This document shows, in pieces, positions 60,781 through 64,000 of a stretch of 64,000 nucleotides of DNA. A model generated the notes under the pieces. It was not told the DNA's origin, ran no database searches, and was given only the letters and a program-made list of their open reading frames with translations. Within the stretch, counting starts at the first letter, position 1. Every line of letters begins with the position of its first letter. This DNA is from Hemibagrus wyckioides (Eukaryota > Chordata > Actinopteri > Siluriformes > Bagridae), in the NCBI RefSeq assembly GCF_019097595.1, contig NC_080718.1:11502657-11566656 (forward strand), in the 5' to 3' direction. A program made the translations under genes and the position numbers.

Positions 60781-62454
60781 GAAAGGACAAACACTTAATG
60801 GAGCAGTGGGTCCAAACGGAAATTTTTCAGAGGAAGCGACAACACAATACAAGTGATGTTTGATGTTGTGTATCCACAGAAAGAAGAAGAAGAGTTGAGG
60901 TGCATTCGACATACATGTCCAAAATGTAGTCAAGCGTGATAAACTAATTAATGTCATAACACTAAAGTAAGAGTAATATGCTGCCTTTGTATGATTTCTG
61001 TCTTTCTTGCTTGCTTTCTCTGTTTTCTCCTCTAATTGTCCAACAGAGAGCTGACGTTACACTCTGTTAGTTCAGACATCTGGTTAAGCTAATAGCAAAT
61101 ACATTGGAATTGACTACACTAGCTCTTGTGGCGTTAATCACAGATGCTGAAGGAACCACATACAATATCACGTTTCCGTTGTTTGCCATAATCAGTATAC
61201 AAACAAAGGAGTCTTGTTTTGGGGAATAATACCTCAATCAGAAGCTTTTATTTTGTCTTGTTTTTGTGTTTTGTCTTGTATTCCAGACTTCCTCAGACCT
61301 CTCTGAAAAAAATTCTGTGTTCTGCTTTAATGAAGCAAGTTTTAAGCAAGACTCAATAGTCTCAGCAATTTGTAGTTGCCAGCTGTCATTTGACTCTGTA
61401 CGTCCTAGTCTATATTGATCACTCACATATCCACAGCAGTGGAATACATCAGGACAGAGGTATTAGGAGAGAGAGAGAGATAGAAAGAGCTCAGACCTGT
61501 GCAATGAACTGAGGAGTGATGGATGAGACTCCATTAGTTTAGCTGAGAATTATTAGTATGGAAAAAGAGAAGGCAGCTAATGATGTGAAACTGAATCACG
61601 AAGTGTCAGTATTTCCTGTTCTTTAATAAAGGAACCAATAATACCAGCAAGTTATAGACACATATAAGGTGACGTGAGGATGTTCTTTGTCAGTGTCAAT
61701 GAAGTTAAATTTATCTTTGAGGCTACACTGTATGATTATACTTCCTACTGTGACCCTTATGTACGTTCTCCCAAATGCCTAAACTGGATATAGATCTGGG
61801 AGTCATGATCACAATGTGCTTCATTAGGATTAGAAAATGGTTACTTGTTAAACTGTTAATTAGCTAACTAGTTAACTTTTGCTGCTTAACAATAATTGCT
61901 GCTATAGATTTACATAGTGTATTAGGACAGTTGAATGAATCTTCTCAATGAAGGACAGACAATAATATTGATGCTGTCAGCCCCCTACTCAGCCATCAAC
62001 ATGGCATTACACAGTGTGACATGAATCACCAGGCTATATGCCCTAATGTCAGTATTAGCATTAGCAGTGTTTCACCATCTGCTGTCTGTACTGGGTGCAG
62101 CTGAAATTTTAATCTGTGACCGAATCACTGTCAAATTTCTATAGATAATAGATCTTTCTTTTACTTATAGGTAAAGCTAAATTAAATTCTACTTAAGTTC
62201 TAATATAGCATAACTCCTCATTTGTCAACGTCTACTATTTGTCAAGCTTTCCAGAATTATGACTTTGTACAGCATTTTTAACACAGATGTTTAATTTCCT
62301 TGTTAGCTGGAGAGATATAGATCTATGGTGATCTATGATGAGACATTGAAGCATGTCTCATTCAGGAGTTTGCTATAGTTACTGGTTGTCAAAAAGAGTA
62401 TAGTGACTTGATTTCTAATAATACATAATGATCAGATGAAGAGAAGTTATACAT

Positions 62455-62960
62455 TTAAATCTACATTTAAGGTATTTGACAGATGCCCTTATCAAGAGCA
62501 ACTTACAGAAGTGCTTAAAAGTCTCTATCTTTAAACACATCCCAATACTGGTTCAATAGGTCCCAGGCTAAGAATATCATTAGTATAAATAAACTCTGCT
62601 GTGGAGGTAAAATAGTAAGAAGTATTTGATAAAGAGGTAGGTTTTTAGTCATAGTTTGAAAAGTTCATTCCATCACCTGGGTGCCAGAACAGGGAAGACT
62701 CTTGATGTGTACCTTCCTTATACACTAAGAGATGGTGGTATAAGTAAAGCTGTGCTAGAGGATTGGAGGGAGTGTGGTGCAGTGCAGGGTGTGATAAGTG
62801 CTTTAAGGTACTGTAGGTGGGTGCTGGACTGTTTTTGGCTTTGTAGGCAAGCATTAATGTTTTAAATCTGATGCAGGCAGCTACAGGCAGACAGTGTAGG
62901 AAGTGTAGCAATGGGTAAGCACCTGAGTAGCCGGTGTGGGTGGAAATACACAAATCTTTC
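62455..62960 (+). repeat. dispersed teleost repeat
   Basis: It starts with CATTTAAGGTATTTGACAGA and TGCCCTTATCAAGAGCAACT and continues with GGCTTTGTAGGCAAGCATTA, ATCTGATGCAGGCAGCTACA and GGCAGACAGTGTAGGAAGTG, which recall the interior of a frequent fish repeat. The short ORFs here are not genes. Confidence 0.6.
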
Positions 62961-63103
62961 TGATGTCGTTAAAGAGGAAATTAGCATGAGTATGTCATAT
63001 TAGCAATGTAAGAGGAAAAGGAGAAATGACAGTTGTTTGTCAATTGATACCCCAAGGTTCAGTGACAAAAGATCTTAGAGTTCCAGGGAGATAACTCTAT
63101 GAG

Positions 63104-63139
63104 TGTGTGAGTGTGAGTGTGTGTGTGTGTGTGTGTGTA
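63104..63139. repeat. (TG)n microsatellite
   Basis: About 15 TG units, slightly interrupted. Confidence 0.9.
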
Positions 63140-64000
63140 TACTCAGAACGTGTACTTGAACCTCAGCATACAGTCTTCCATTTGCTCCATTATGATATTT
63201 TTTCATTTCACTGGGAGCCATCCTTAAGAGATTAAATGTGGTCATAGGAGAGAAGAAAGGAAGACAGAGAGAGTAAAAACATTTTCAAGAAAAAAATAAA
63301 TAAATGCAGTGGGATGATTGAGTTTGAGCAACCTGAAAGATAGACATGCTGAACTGATGTTTACTTGTGTGTATACTACAAAAAAAAAAAGCTGAGCCAG
63401 TCTATTTTATCTTTTTTTAAATAAGAACTAGGGTCCTGCACTCTTATGGATTTATTTCTTTATTTAAATCCATTTTTATTACTAATGTGCCCATAAAGGG
63501 ATGTTACTTTATATTTTCCAATTATGTCTGTGTTTTTGTGAGTGTACAGAGAATTGGCACAATAAAATACCGGGCTGCTTGGGGACCCATTTTCAGTACT
63601 TTTTATATATTAACAAATACAGTAGGGATTAAGTAGAGAGCTGAAAATTAAAGCTATTTAACAATGTTTGCCTTCTGTTCCTACACACCATTAGCTTGCT
63701 TAATTGCGCAACCTAGCACTTTGTTTCAAAATGCAATTACTGTTGTCATGATTTGACTTTCTTTGGTAAAAAGTGGCAACATGAATTAAGCAGCAGTATA
63801 GTGTGGTCTGAAGAAGCGCTTATATTGTAATTAACTGAACATTCACTCATGGACACAAACATATAACTCTATAATTACAGCAAATTTTTCAAAGGAATGA
63901 GCAAAAATAATTATATACCATAGGCACAATCATTCAAATTTTCCACTCAAGCAATTGGAGTAATTCTTGAAAGACTATATTAATGAGATTCAGAGTTGCA

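Larger units (their letters stand above)
51150..64000 (+). other. adam12 intron 3 (continues past the window)
   Basis: No further ADAM exon was recognised. The stretches 51.2-53.4, 55.0-57.1 and 59.2-62.4 kb show no element that I can name. The listed repeats occupy the rest. Confidence 0.6.

Overview
The window is AT-rich vertebrate nuclear DNA. It has short exons with GT/AG splice sites in long introns, abundant microsatellites, and many decayed Tc1/mariner-type transposons and other dispersed repeats of the kinds common in teleost genomes. The repeat types suggest a ray-finned fish, probably an otophysan such as a catfish; this is inferred from repeat recognition, not from a database search. 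There are no CRISPR arrays, operons, rRNA genes or convincing tRNA genes.

Two genes can be reconstructed, both on the + strand and in tandem. (1) About 12.96-26.58 kb holds the 3' six exons of an ALMS-motif gene. The exons join in perfect phase (1419 nt, 472 codons plus stop) and end in a full C-terminal ALMS motif of about 123 residues. Family and position point to the C10orf90/FATS orthologue, a centrosome/microtubule-associated protein family that shares its C-terminus with ALMS1 and CEP295. Its 5' exon(s) were not found. (2) From 30.22 kb to beyond the right edge lie the first three coding exons of an ADAM metalloprotease (signal peptide plus start of the prodomain), with an intron 1 of about 17.9 kb. 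Tandem order C10orf90 then ADAM12 on one strand is, as I recall it, the human chromosome 10q26 arrangement, so the ADAM gene is called adam12.

Layout: 1-12.96 kb, no gene recognised; dispersed repeats and a minus-strand gag-like remnant near 3.9 kb. 12.96-26.58 kb, C10orf90-like exons, with a Tc1 remnant between two tetranucleotide arrays in one intron. 26.58-30.2 kb, 3' UTR, a spacer with two inverted Tc1 remnants, then the adam12 promoter/5' UTR. 30.3-48.2 kb, adam12 intron 1, with a Tc1-like element, a GATA array, a hairpin element, a chimeric Tc1 remnant, an AAT/ATT palindrome and a nearly identical inverted pair of a 70-bp unit. 48.2-51.15 kb, exons 2 and 3. 51.15-64 kb, intron 3, including a Tc1-type MITE nested in a TTAA-flanked MITE.

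I found no clear novel multigene system. The best leads are the exon at 15617-15780, set between a TG tract and a TTA tract with a CFTR-exon-9-like 3' splice site; a competing frameshifting donor in the ALMS motif; the young inverted 70-bp pair in adam12 intron 1; and the hairpin near 42.67 kb.
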